NCBI RefSeq assembly: GCF_051304405.1
Contig: NZ_JBPPGG010000004.1
Location: forward strand, 124,001-188,000
Direction: 5' to 3'
From: Pedomonas sp051304405
GTDB lineage: Bacteria; Pseudomonadota; Alphaproteobacteria; Sphingomonadales; Sphingomonadaceae
DNA length: 64,000 nucleotides
This document shows, one piece after another, positions 21,989-30,549 of this stretch. Under the pieces are notes generated by a model. That model saw only the letters and a list, made by a program, of their open reading frames with translations. It ran no database searches and had not been told where the DNA came from. Every line of letters begins with the position of its first letter. Positions within the stretch are counted from its first letter, which is position 1. The position numbers and the translations under genes are program-made.

Positions 21989-23158
21989 TCAGGACGGGCG
22001 GCCCTTGGGCTTCTTCAGACGCCGTGCGCCGCGGCGGCTGTTGCGCTTGGCGAACTGGCGGGCCTTGACATAATCGTCGCCGGTGCGGGCCTTGAAGGCG
22101 GTGCGCTTGTGCGGGCCCTTGCGGCTGGCGGCCAGATCGCCTGCGGCAACGCCGCTCTCCGCCAGCGGGTCGAACAGCACGTCGTCCTCGCGCGGCGGGG
22201 CGTCGTCGGCGAAGCCGAACATCTCCCAGCTGTCCCGCATGTGCTGGGCCATGGGCGCGGTGATGGAGAGCGGCTTGCCCGACGGGTGCTCGATGGTGAG
22301 CGAGCGGGCGTGCAGGTGCAGCTTGCGGCTGACGCCGCCGGTGAGGAAGGCGTCGGCCCCGCCGTATTTGGCGTCGCCCACGATGGGGCAGCCGAGTGCT
22401 TCGGCGGCGTGCACGCGGATCTGGTGGGTGCGGCCGGTGAGCGGCTCGAACTCCACCCAGGCGGCGCGGGTGCCCGCGCGCTCGATGACGCGGTAGCGGG
22501 TCTTGGCGGGCAGGCCGTTCTTCTCGTCGATGGTCATCTTCTCGCCGCCGGTGCCCGGCATCTTGGCGAGCGGGGCGACGATCAGGCCCTCGTCCGGCTG
22601 GGGGTCACCCACCACCAGCGCCCAGTACCCCTTCTTGGCGGTGCGGCCCGCGAAGGCCTTGGAGAAGAAACCGGCGGCGTTGGCGGTGCGGGCGAGCAGC
22701 AGCACGCCGGAGGTGTCCTTGTCCAGCCGGTGGACGAGGCGCGGCTTGTCCGGGCGGCCGAACTTGAGGGCGTCCAGCAGCCGGTCCACGTGGTTTTTCG
22801 TCTTGGTGCCGCCCTGCGTCGCGAGACCCGGCGGCTTGTTGATGACGATGGCGTAATCGTCCCGGTGAATGACCAGGCTCTGGGCGTATTCGATCTCGTC
22901 CGGGGTCAGCTCGACGACCGGGCGGCTCCAGACGGCGGGGCGCTCCTCCACCTCCTCGACGGGCGGAATCCGCAGCACCTGCCCGGCCGCCAGCCGGTCG
23001 CCGGGGGTCACTTTCCGGCCGTCCAGCCGCAGCGCGCCGGTGCGCGCCCAGCGGGCGACGAGGGTGAAGGACACGTCCGGCCGGTTCCGCTTGAACCAGC
23101 GGTCCACGCGGATGCCGTCGTCCTCCTCCGATACCACCGCCTCGGTTACGTTACTCAT
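21989..23158 (-). CDS. rluC: RluC/RluD family 23S rRNA pseudouridine synthase
   Basis: Isomerises uridines in 23S rRNA. The 389-residue protein has an N-terminal S4 RNA-binding domain (DGIRVDRWFKRNRPDVSFTL), then the catalytic RluA-type domain with RLVHRLDKDTSGVLLLAR holding the catalytic Asp, and PLTGRTHQIRVHAAEALGCP. Beyond the catalytic domain is an extra 80-residue tail ending in a very basic stretch (residues about 340-389, rich in Lys/Arg) likely to bind RNA. Start overlaps the crcB stop by 4 bases. RluC is the best guess within the family. Confidence 0.92.
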   Translation of the reverse strand: MSNVTEAVVSEEDDGIRVDRWFKRNRPDVSFTLVARWARTGALRLDGRKVTPGDRLAAGQVLRIPPVEEVEERPAVWSRPVVELTPDEIEYAQSLVIHRDDYAIVINKPPGLATQGGTKTKNHVDRLLDALKFGRPDKPRLVHRLDKDTSGVLLLARTANAAGFFSKAFAGRTAKKGYWALVVGDPQPDEGLIVAPLAKMPGTGGEKMTIDEKNGLPAKTRYRVIERAGTRAAWVEFEPLTGRTHQIRVHAAEALGCPIVGDAKYGGADAFLTGGVSRKLHLHARSLTIEHPSGKPLSITAPMAQHMRDSWEMFGFADDAPPREDDVLFDPLAESGVAAGDLAASRKGPHKRTAFKARTGDDYVKARQFAKRNSRRGARRLKKPKGRPS

Positions 23159-23550
23159 GCCCAAACCGTCCTTACCAGCCACAGCCCAAGGAAAAGCGCC
23201 AGAAGCGAGGCAAGCACCGAGCCTGCCGCGTACAGCGCCGCCGTGGAAAACTGGCCCTTTTCCAACATTAATGCGAGTTCCAGACTGTAACTCGAAAAGG
23301 TCGTGAAACCGCCGAGCACGCCCACCGCCAGAAACAGGCGCAGGGCTTCGCTGCCGCCCCGCAGGGCCAGCACCTCAGTCAGGATGCCCATCAAGAGGCC
23401 TCCTAGCACATTTGCCGCCAGTGTGCCCCATGGAAAAGCGCCTCCGGCCAACGCGAAGAACGCCTTGCCGAGGAGATAGCGGCCGGTCGCGCCGATGCCG
23501 CCGCCGAGGGCGACAAGGCCGATGGCCTGAACGGGAGAAACCAGTGTCAT
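23155..23550 (-). CDS. crcB: Fluoride channel CrcB/Fluc
   Basis: Dual-topology inner-membrane fluoride exporter. The 131-residue length and four hydrophobic helices fit, with GGGIGATGRYLLG near the N-terminus, the pore motif WGTLAANVLGGLLMG (conserved Asn) and GVLGGFTTFSSYSLE (Phe box and central sodium-site segment TTFSS). One gene suffices for the homodimer. No fluoride riboswitch is visible; it lies inside an operon, 15 bases after the DUF429-like gene. Confidence 0.95.
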   Translation of the reverse strand: MTLVSPVQAIGLVALGGGIGATGRYLLGKAFFALAGGAFPWGTLAANVLGGLLMGILTEVLALRGGSEALRLFLAVGVLGGFTTFSSYSLELALMLEKGQFSTAALYAAGSVLASLLALFLGLWLVRTVWA

Positions 23551-23565
23551 GCTATGCCTTTTTGC

Positions 23566-24444
23566 TCAAGCGACGCCGAAAATCCATCCTTCGGTGCGGG
23601 CGATTATCGGCGTGAGGCCGTCAGGCTGCCAGACGCGCGGGTCTTCCGCCAGATGACGCAACCCGGCGCTGCTGACGAGCGCATCGGCGAGATGGTTGTC
23701 CGCCCTGGTGAGCGGGCGCGCCGGGTCGGCGGGATCAGCGCCGAGCTGGCCGAGCGCGCGGTTGAGGCTGTCCCGGCTGGCAATCTTGCCGTTGGCGCGC
23801 CCGCCATGGCCGGCAAGGGCGCGGCGGATGAACAGGCGCGGGAAAATCTCCACCACCACCGGGCCCCGGGCGGGCAGGGGATCGAACGGCCAGACCGCGA
23901 TGCCGCTGGCCCGCAGCCGGTGGAGCAGGCGCATACCTGCAAGGCTCGCCTTGCCCACCTGACTGCTGCCGATGCACACGAAAAGGGACGAGGGCGTGCC
24001 GAGGCCGTGGCGCCGGACCTGCGCCTCGCACCGGCGCAGGCGCGCGAAGGGGGCGCGCGCGCCGCAGGAGGCGCCGAAGTAGAAATGCGGCCGCAACGCC
24101 GTCTCGATGAGGCGGGCAGCGCCCAGGTCTTCATCGGGCGCTTCGGCGTCCACGAAGGCCCAGAAGGCGGGGGCGGTCTGGTGGGGGCAGCCCGGCAGGT
24201 AATGGCCCCGGTCCAGATATGGCGGCGCGAAGGAAAAATCGAAACCGATGAGCGCGCGGGTGCCCGCCTGCGCTGTCACGAACGCCAGCACGGCCTCGCG
24301 TGACCAGCATCCCCCGGGCGGGGCGACCCGGACGGGGGCGTCGCGGCCGGGGGCACATTCGGCAACCTCGATGGCGCGATGGCGGCGGCCCGCCGCTCCC
24401 GACCAGTCGATGGCGATGAACCTGTCGAACGCGCGTTCCCGCAA
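23566..24444 (-). CDS. DUF429-like protein, possible RNase H-fold nuclease
   Basis: 292 residues. The N-terminal FIAIDWSGAAGRRHRAIEVAE strand with an early Asp, an internal LIGFDFSFAPP with another acidic residue, and a late NHLADALVSSAGL with Asp resemble the spaced acidic residues of the DUF429 family, whose members are predicted to have an RNase H-like fold. No experimental role is known to me. It sits between rarA (10-base gap) and crcB (15-base gap), so it is cotranscribed with a replication-fork repair gene; a nucleic-acid role would fit but is inference. Rather Cys- and Arg-rich in the middle. Confidence 0.6.
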   Translation of the reverse strand: MRERAFDRFIAIDWSGAAGRRHRAIEVAECAPGRDAPVRVAPPGGCWSREAVLAFVTAQAGTRALIGFDFSFAPPYLDRGHYLPGCPHQTAPAFWAFVDAEAPDEDLGAARLIETALRPHFYFGASCGARAPFARLRRCEAQVRRHGLGTPSSLFVCIGSSQVGKASLAGMRLLHRLRASGIAVWPFDPLPARGPVVVEIFPRLFIRRALAGHGGRANGKIASRDSLNRALGQLGADPADPARPLTRADNHLADALVSSAGLRHLAEDPRVWQPDGLTPIIARTEGWIFGVA

Positions 24445-24454
24445 ACGGCGTCTC

Positions 24455-25783
24455 CTATTCCGATCGCCGCTTGCGCCGCAAACCCTCCCAGTAGTCGAGC
24501 CGCTTGCGGATGTCGCGCTCGAAGCCGCGCTCGTTGGGGCGGTAGAAGTCCGGCCGGTTGGGGCCGGCCAGCGGCTCGGGGAAGAATTCCTGCCCCGAGA
24601 AGGCGTCGGGGAAGTCGTGGTCGTACTTGTAGCCCTCGTGGTAGCCCAGCTCCTTCATCAGCCTGGTCGGGGCGTTTAGGATATGCTTGGGCGGGGCGAG
24701 CGAGCCGGTCTGCTTCGCCAGCGCCAGCGCTTCGTTGAACGCGGTGTAGGCGGCGTTGGACTTGGGGGCCGTCGCCACGTAGGCGATGGCCTGGGCGAGG
24801 AACAGCCGCCCCTCCGGCCAGCCCACCCGCTCGAACGCCTGCCAGGCGGTGATCACCTGCACCATCGCCTGCGGGTCGGCCATGCCCACGTCCTCCGACG
24901 CGGCGCAGGCGAGGCGGCGGAAAATGGTCGTCGGCTCCTCGCCGCCCGCGATCATCCGCGCCGCCCAGTACATGGCGGCGTTGACGTCGCTGCCGCGCAG
25001 GGATTTGTGGAAGCAGCTGAGCAGGTTGTAGTGGCCTTCCCGGTCCTTGTCGTAAACCGGCAGGCGGCGCGCCAGAACTTCCGAGAGGGCGGCCGTATCC
25101 ATGGGGCCATCGACCGGCAGGCCCAGCAGCATCTCGGCGCTGTTGAGCAGGAAGCGCCCGTCCCCGTCCGCCATGCCGACGAGCGCGGCGCGGGCCTCCG
25201 GCGTGAGCGGGAGCGGTTTCCCGGTCGCCTCCTCGGCCCGGTCGAGCAGTTTCCCGAGCGCCGTCTCGTCCAGCCGGTTCAGCACCAGCACCTGCGTGCG
25301 CGAGAGCAGCGCCGCGTTCAGCTCGAACGAGGGGTTCTCCGTTGTCGCGCCGACGAGGGTGACGGTGCCGTCCTCCACGTAGGGGAGGAAGCCGTCCTGC
25401 TGGCTGCGGTTGAAGCGGTGAATTTCGTCCACGAACAGGAGCGTGCCCTCGCCCATGCGCGCGCGCTGGCGGGCCTGGTCGAACGCCTTCTTGAGGTCGG
25501 CAACGCCCGAGAACACGGCGGAGATCTGCACGAAATGCAAATTCACCCGGTCCGCCAGCAGGCGGGCGATGGTGGTCTTGCCGGTGCCGGGCGGGCCCCA
25601 CAGGATGAGGCTCGGCAGCTTGCCGCCCGCCAGCATCCGGGTGAGAGCGCCGTTGGGGCCGGTCAGATGCTCCTGTCCCACCACATCCTCAAGCGCGCGG
25701 GGGCGCAGCCGCTCCGGCAGCGGCTGGCGCTCGGCCTTCACGGCGGACTCAGGCGGCGGGCTGTTTCCAAACAGGTCGGACAT
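24455..25783 (-). CDS. rarA: Replication-associated recombination protein A
   Basis: RarA/MgsA/Mgs1-type AAA+ ATPase that acts at stalled forks. 442 residues: N-terminal SDLFGNSPPPESAV leader, Walker A GPPGTGKTTIARLLADRV, Walker B LLFVDEIHRFNRSQQDGFLP, sensor 1 LVGATTENPSFELNAALLSR, then the C-terminal tetramerisation and clamp-loader-like domains (YWAARMIAGGEEPTTIFRRL; RLMKELGYHEGYKYDHD). All catalytic motifs intact. Begins 84 bases after the patatin-like gene and leads into the tightly spaced downstream genes. Confidence 0.95.
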   Translation of the reverse strand: MSDLFGNSPPPESAVKAERQPLPERLRPRALEDVVGQEHLTGPNGALTRMLAGGKLPSLILWGPPGTGKTTIARLLADRVNLHFVQISAVFSGVADLKKAFDQARQRARMGEGTLLFVDEIHRFNRSQQDGFLPYVEDGTVTLVGATTENPSFELNAALLSRTQVLVLNRLDETALGKLLDRAEEATGKPLPLTPEARAALVGMADGDGRFLLNSAEMLLGLPVDGPMDTAALSEVLARRLPVYDKDREGHYNLLSCFHKSLRGSDVNAAMYWAARMIAGGEEPTTIFRRLACAASEDVGMADPQAMVQVITAWQAFERVGWPEGRLFLAQAIAYVATAPKSNAAYTAFNEALALAKQTGSLAPPKHILNAPTRLMKELGYHEGYKYDHDFPDAFSGQEFFPEPLAGPNRPDFYRPNERGFERDIRKRLDYWEGLRRKRRSE

Positions 25784-25867
25784 GGGCCCGTTCTATCGCG
25801 CCCGGTGCCGGGGGGAAATGTCTAAAAATCGGCGGGGTGCCAGGGGGGCGGTCCCCCGGGCGAGTCC

Positions 25868-28396
25868 CTATGACGCTGCCGGGGCGGGGGTGTCGGCGGG
25901 CAGGTCCGGCTCGGGGGCGGGCTCGCCGGCGGCCGCGTCCTCGGGGGGACGGGCGTAGACCTCCGCCAGCAGCTGGTCGATGAGCCCGGTGACGCGGCGC
26001 AGGCGCGGGCGCTCGGCGTTCAGGATTTCGAGGAAGGCGTCGCGCTTGAAGCGCGCCACGTCCTGCGGGGAGAGGCGCACGGCGGGTGCGGCGCTGGAGA
26101 GCACGATGTCGATGAGCCGCTCGGCGGCATGCAGGCGGCCCCACAGGTAGTCGTTCTCCCGATAGGCGCGGGAGAGGAAGGCGCCGAAGGTGGCGAACTG
26201 CACGCCCTTCAGCGTGGCCTCCGGGCCGCCGTCGCGCAGCGAGGTGGCGTCGGAGGGCGACAGGCGGTCCACCTTGATGCCTTCCATTTCCTCGGCGCCC
26301 GGATCGAGCATGGGCAGGGTCACCAGATCGAAGAACGGAAAGCCGAGGAAGGCGAGCAGCACCTGGCGGCCCACCTCCGGGTCGGGCATGGCGATGACAC
26401 ATTCGGCCATGCGCCGGTCCACCTCCTCGTCCAGCGCCACCAGCTTGAGGGCGTCGCCCAGCGCGGTGATGGCCGTGGAGGGGTCGAGGTGCAGGCGGGA
26501 GAGGCCTTCCAGATAGTGCAGCTCAGGGGCGGTGCCGGTCTGGCGCTGCAACAGCGGCGCGAGCGCGGCGTAGAGCTGCTGCTTGGCCACGTCGAGCGCC
26601 GGGTGGCTGACGAGCCCGAGGGAGCCGTACAGTTCGTTGACGCGGCGGATGACAAAGCGCAGGCGGCGGATGCGGAACCCGAGGTCGAACCGGCGCAGGA
26701 ATTGCAGCCAGGGCAGGTGCTCGCCCAGGTGCTCGCTGAAGTGCGGGCCGAATTCCCCGAGCGGCAGGATCTTCGCCTCGTGCGCCCAGTGGCGGACAAG
26801 CTGGAGCATGTCGTGCTGGGCGGTGCTGCTTCTGCGGTTGCTGAGGGTGCAGAGCAGGGCGGCGATTTCCTCCAGCGTCCGCGCCACCTTCAGCTCGGCG
26901 TAGCCCTTGTAGGTGAAGCCGGAGCGGTCCGCCAGCCGCTGCTGGGCGAGGATGCGCCACTGGGCGATGGTCTCGGGCCGGGCGCGTTTCACATTGAGGC
27001 GCTCGCCGAAGGCATCCTCGATGGCGGCGTCGATATCGGGCGTAAGGCTGTTGATGATGGCGCGCACATTGGCCTGGTGGGCGCTCAGATCCTGCAACCG
27101 CTCCAGATCGTCGCGGATCGGCTGCTGGCGCGGGATGGTGGACAGGGCGCTGACGATGGCCCCGAAGAACGAGGCCTCCTCGTCGCGGCGGGATTGCAGA
27201 TCCTTCGGATAGGGCTCGATGTAGACGATGCGGCGGTCCACCTCGCGGTGGGCGGTGCGGTTCTGGAGCGCCTGGATGGCGGCGTCGAACGGCTTGTTGT
27301 TGAGCACACTGCCGTCGATGAGCGGAATGGTGGCCGGGTCGCGCCCGTCCAGCGTCCAGGTGGGGAACAGCTGCTCGATGAAGGCGGAGCGGGCCCGCCA
27401 CACCTGCCCGCGCGCGGCGAGAATGCCGTCGATCTCCGCCAGCCGCGCGGGCGGAAAGGCGCCGGGAAACGAGGCGGTGGCGCGGGCGGCGAAGGCGAGG
27501 CTGGCGTTCTCGGCCAGTTTGCGCTGGCCGAGCGGATGGGTGCCGGGATCGTGGAACGAGATGACCAGCCGGTGCTCGCGCTCGTTGATGCGCGGCGGGG
27601 AGTGGAGCCGCAGCGTCTGGTTGTGGCCGTGATAGTCGGTCACGGTGACCATGAGGTCGAGCGGGTGGCCCGGGGGCAGCAGCGAGCCGGAGCGCACCCG
27701 CGTCTGGTCCATGGCTTCCAGCCCCTCGTAGAGCAGTTCGGCGAAGCCCTGGCCGGAGAAGGGCGGCTCGAACCAGCGCGAGCGCACCAGCGCCGAGAAC
27801 TTGGCGTGCACTTCCTCGGCGGTGTCGGTGTCGATGGCGCTGTTCTCCGCGACGCGGCGCGCGCGCCAGCGCTCGTAGAGCCAGAGCAGCGGGCGCATGT
27901 AGGCCTTGCTCCAGGGGGTCGCCGCCTGATGGGGATCGAGCAGCCTTTCCACATCGGCGTTGCGCATCCACAGGTCGGTCAGGGGTTCGAGCGACAGGTC
28001 CTCGGCGATGGCCTTGGCGAGAAACACGCCGTTGATGCCGCCGGCGGACGCACCGGCGATCACATCCACCAGCACGCGCAGCTCCACCGTTTCGGCAAGG
28101 CGGGCGAGCAGCGCGAAATAGACCTTTTCCGTGTCCAGAACCCGGGTGTCGCGATCGAGCGCCGCGCTGCGCTGGTCCGGGGGCAGCTCCCGCGTGTCCC
28201 GCCACGCCTTGGAGGCGCGTTGCAGCTTCCAGATCTCCTTGGTGATGCCGTGCATGTAGACAGCGAGCGAGACGCCGCCGTAGCACACCAGCGCCAGCCG
28301 GAGTTCCTTTTCCTTCATGCCCTTGCCTTGCTCCTGCGCCGGCACCCTATCGGAGGTGCGGCGTCTGCGCCAGGAGCGAAAGCCGAACAGATTCAT
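25868..28396 (-). CDS. Large patatin-like phospholipase-related protein
   Basis: 842-residue member of the large patatin-related family seen in actino- and alphaproteobacteria. The N-terminal domain has LALVCYGGVSLAVYMHG (oxyanion region), the nucleophile elbow VIAGASAGGINGVFLAKA (GxSxG Ser) and LIDGSVLNNKPFDAAI (catalytic Asp). About 450 further residues are mostly alpha-helical and unassigned, ending in an acidic Pro/Ala tail. No signal peptide; cytosolic. Lipid acyl-hydrolase activity is inferred from the catalytic dyad. ATG at 28396 follows GGGAGTGGGGACC; an ATG at 28318 (MKEKELRL) is an alternative. First gene of the minus-strand run. Confidence 0.85.
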   Translation of the reverse strand: MNLFGFRSWRRRRTSDRVPAQEQGKGMKEKELRLALVCYGGVSLAVYMHGITKEIWKLQRASKAWRDTRELPPDQRSAALDRDTRVLDTEKVYFALLARLAETVELRVLVDVIAGASAGGINGVFLAKAIAEDLSLEPLTDLWMRNADVERLLDPHQAATPWSKAYMRPLLWLYERWRARRVAENSAIDTDTAEEVHAKFSALVRSRWFEPPFSGQGFAELLYEGLEAMDQTRVRSGSLLPPGHPLDLMVTVTDYHGHNQTLRLHSPPRINEREHRLVISFHDPGTHPLGQRKLAENASLAFAARATASFPGAFPPARLAEIDGILAARGQVWRARSAFIEQLFPTWTLDGRDPATIPLIDGSVLNNKPFDAAIQALQNRTAHREVDRRIVYIEPYPKDLQSRRDEEASFFGAIVSALSTIPRQQPIRDDLERLQDLSAHQANVRAIINSLTPDIDAAIEDAFGERLNVKRARPETIAQWRILAQQRLADRSGFTYKGYAELKVARTLEEIAALLCTLSNRRSSTAQHDMLQLVRHWAHEAKILPLGEFGPHFSEHLGEHLPWLQFLRRFDLGFRIRRLRFVIRRVNELYGSLGLVSHPALDVAKQQLYAALAPLLQRQTGTAPELHYLEGLSRLHLDPSTAITALGDALKLVALDEEVDRRMAECVIAMPDPEVGRQVLLAFLGFPFFDLVTLPMLDPGAEEMEGIKVDRLSPSDATSLRDGGPEATLKGVQFATFGAFLSRAYRENDYLWGRLHAAERLIDIVLSSAAPAVRLSPQDVARFKRDAFLEILNAERPRLRRVTGLIDQLLAEVYARPPEDAAAGEPAPEPDLPADTPAPAAS

Positions 28397-28474
28397 TGGT
28401 CCCCACTCCCGTCATGCCTGTGGCACGATTGGCCATGCCGGCCAAGTGTACAACCCGGCGGGAGGAAGCGGAGC

Positions 28475-28520
28475 AAAAAATAACCCCACCCCCCGGCCGG
28501 GAGGCCAGAGGGGCGGGGTG
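28475..28520 (-). terminator. Terminator of the glutamine-rich protein gene
   Basis: On the minus strand a GC stem (CACCCCGCCCCTCTGGCC pairing with GGCCGGGGGGTGGGG, loop TCCC) is followed by TTATTTTTT (28483-28475). It lies about 60 bases past the stop of the 28581-29042 gene and separates it from the patatin-like gene. Confidence 0.8.
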
Positions 28521-28580
28521 AAGGACGGCTTGACCGCAGCGGGGGGCTGTGGCGTTCCGCCGGAGCCATGCGGGCAGGCT

Positions 28581-29042
28581 TTACCGGTCTTCGTCCCGCA
28601 GCTTGGAGCCCTGACCCGGTTGGCCGGTCTGACCTGTCCGACCTGTCTGGCCGGACTGGCTGGATTGGCCGGATTGGCCGGATTGGCCGGTCTGGCCCAT
28701 ACGGCCGCCCTGGCCGCTCTGACCGCTCTGGCCCTGCTGGCCGGTCTGGCCGCCCTGCTGGCCGATCTGGTCACTCTGGCCGAGGCCGGACTGGTCGCCG
28801 TAGCCGCCCTGCCGGCCCTGGTCGGACTGGCTGAACTGCTGGCCGCGCTGACCGGTCTGGCTCTGCTGGTCCGCCTGATCCTGCTGGCTGAACTGGCCCT
28901 GCTGGCCGCGCTGGCTCTCCTGGCCCTGCTGCTGACCACGCTGGCCCTGTTGGCTCTGCTGGCGTCCCTGCTGATCCTGCTGCTTCTGCTGGTTTTGCTG
29001 GCTCTGCTGACGCTGGTTCTGATCCTTGCGGTCCTGAGTCAT
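28581..29042 (-). CDS. Glutamine-rich intrinsically disordered protein
   Basis: 153 residues, of which 58 are Gln by my count, the rest largely Gly, Ser, Arg and Asp; no Cys, almost no large hydrophobic residue. The N-terminal third is NQ/QQ-rich (MTQDRKDQNQRQQSQQNQQK), the C-terminal half becomes a GQ(S/T)GQ repeat, ending KLRDEDR. This is prion-like or hydrophilin-like low complexity, no enzyme. ATG at 29042 has AGGGGAG 7 bases upstream; stop is followed by its own strong terminator, so it is a real monocistronic gene rather than a repeat artefact. Function unknown; stress protection or condensate scaffolding are possibilities only. Confidence 0.75.
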   Translation of the reverse strand: MTQDRKDQNQRQQSQQNQQKQQDQQGRQQSQQGQRGQQQGQESQRGQQGQFSQQDQADQQSQTGQRGQQFSQSDQGRQGGYGDQSGLGQSDQIGQQGGQTGQQGQSGQSGQGGRMGQTGQSGQSGQSSQSGQTGRTGQTGQPGQGSKLRDEDR

Positions 29043-29183
29043 GGTCATCTCCCCTATGGGTATCCTGGGCTTCTTGAAGACGGCAGGAGTCTGCCGGCTC
29101 AAAGCCAACGGATGGGGGAGGGGCAGGTTCCTGCCCGCCCTGCGGCAGAGCCCCAGTCATTTCGGCCTGCTCAGCCCTTCCGG

Positions 29184-30497
29184 TCATGTGGGGTTATCGA
29201 GGCTGAACAGGCTGGCGTTTTCGTCGTAGGCGAAGATTTCGGCGTAACGGCCCCACTGGATCACCGTGTTCAGCGTGCGGGTGGCCGACACCTCATCGAG
29301 GAAATCCTGAATTTCGTCGATAAAGCGGCTGGCCGGGGCGTGATGGCTGGCCCGGTCGTCCAGCACCCGGCGGATATGGGCGGCAAGGGGCACGCAGGCC
29401 AGCAGATGCCGGGCGAAAAGCTGCTTGCGCGCGTCCACGTCGGCGGCGGCGAAGCGCCGCCCGGCGGGCAGCAGCCGGAGGTCGCCGCCTTCCAGTTCGG
29501 CGAAGCGGAAGAGTTGCAGCACCTCGGCGATCGGGAACAGCTCGTCCACCTCGTAGTGAGTCTGGTCCGCCAGTTGCGGCAGGTCCGCCGTGCCGTTGTA
29601 GGGCTCCGCCGCCAGCGCCTCGATCAGGCCGGCCATGGCGTTGGTCGAGACCCGCGGCAGCGCCATGCCGAGCCCCGCGTCGGGGAACAGCCCCTCGCGC
29701 GGCTGGCCGGGCGCGGCCCGGGCGGTCATGCGCGCATAGATGTCCTCGACCATCGCCCGGAAGGCGGGGTCCTGCCGGTTGCGCGGGCGCGGCAGATCGA
29801 CCCGGATCTCCGCCACCACCCGGCCGGGGTTGGAGGAGAAGATGAGGATGCGGTCGCACATCAGCACTGCCTCCTCGATGTTGTGCGTGACGAGCAGGAT
29901 CGACTTGATCGGCATCCGCCCCTCGGACCAGAGGTCGAGCAGATCGGTGCGCAGCGTCTCGGCGGTAAGCACGTCGAGGGCGGAGAAGGGCTCGTCCATC
30001 AGCAGGATGTCCGGGTCCACAACCAGGGCGCGGGCAATGCCCACCCGCTGGCGCATGCCGCCGGACAGCTCCTTGGGATAGGCGCTCTCGAAGCCGTCGA
30101 GGCCGATGAGGTCGATCGCGGCCAGCGCGCGCCGGCGCCGTTCCTCGGGCGGGACGCGCTTGGCCTCCAGCCCCACCTCCACATTCTGGAGGACGGTGAG
30201 CCACGGAAACAGCGCAAAGCTCTGGAACACCATGCTGACGGTGGTCTGGCCCTGCGGGCGTGGGAAGGAAATGCTGCCCTCGGACGGCTGCACCAGCCCG
30301 GCGATCGAGCGCAGCAGCGTCGACTTGCCCGAGCCCGAGCGGCCCAGCAGGCCGACGATCTCGTTGTCGTGGAGGGTGAGGTTGACGTCATCGAGCACGG
30401 TGAGGCCCGGGCCGCTGCCCTTGCCATAGACGTGGCGGACATGGCGGACATCGACGAGCGGCAGGGTCTGCGCAAAGACAGGCGCGAAATTGTTCAT
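29184..30497 (-). CDS. NitT/TauT-type ABC transporter ATPase with C-terminal AAA-associated domain
   Basis: 437 residues. ABC ATPase: Walker A GLLGRSGSGKSTLLRSIAG, Q-loop MVFQSFALFPWLT, signature ELSGGMRQRVGIARAL, Walker B ILLMDEPFSALD, H-loop LVTHNIEE. After about residue 260 comes an extra domain (STNAMAGLIEALAAEPYNGT ... FDELFPIAEVLQLFRFAELE-like, ending FAYDENASLFSLDNP) typical of the AAA-associated C-terminal region found on nitrate/sulfonate-type ATPases. ATG at 30497 follows GGAAAGGA. Partner is the fused permease 52 bases upstream. No substrate-binding protein nearby, so substrate unknown. Confidence 0.88.
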   Translation of the reverse strand: MNNFAPVFAQTLPLVDVRHVRHVYGKGSGPGLTVLDDVNLTLHDNEIVGLLGRSGSGKSTLLRSIAGLVQPSEGSISFPRPQGQTTVSMVFQSFALFPWLTVLQNVEVGLEAKRVPPEERRRRALAAIDLIGLDGFESAYPKELSGGMRQRVGIARALVVDPDILLMDEPFSALDVLTAETLRTDLLDLWSEGRMPIKSILLVTHNIEEAVLMCDRILIFSSNPGRVVAEIRVDLPRPRNRQDPAFRAMVEDIYARMTARAAPGQPREGLFPDAGLGMALPRVSTNAMAGLIEALAAEPYNGTADLPQLADQTHYEVDELFPIAEVLQLFRFAELEGGDLRLLPAGRRFAAADVDARKQLFARHLLACVPLAAHIRRVLDDRASHHAPASRFIDEIQDFLDEVSATRTLNTVIQWGRYAEIFAYDENASLFSLDNPT

Positions 30498-30549
30498 GGG
30501 GATAGTCCTTTCCCGAAGTGTCGGGGACACGGAAATCAGGGGGGGGATG

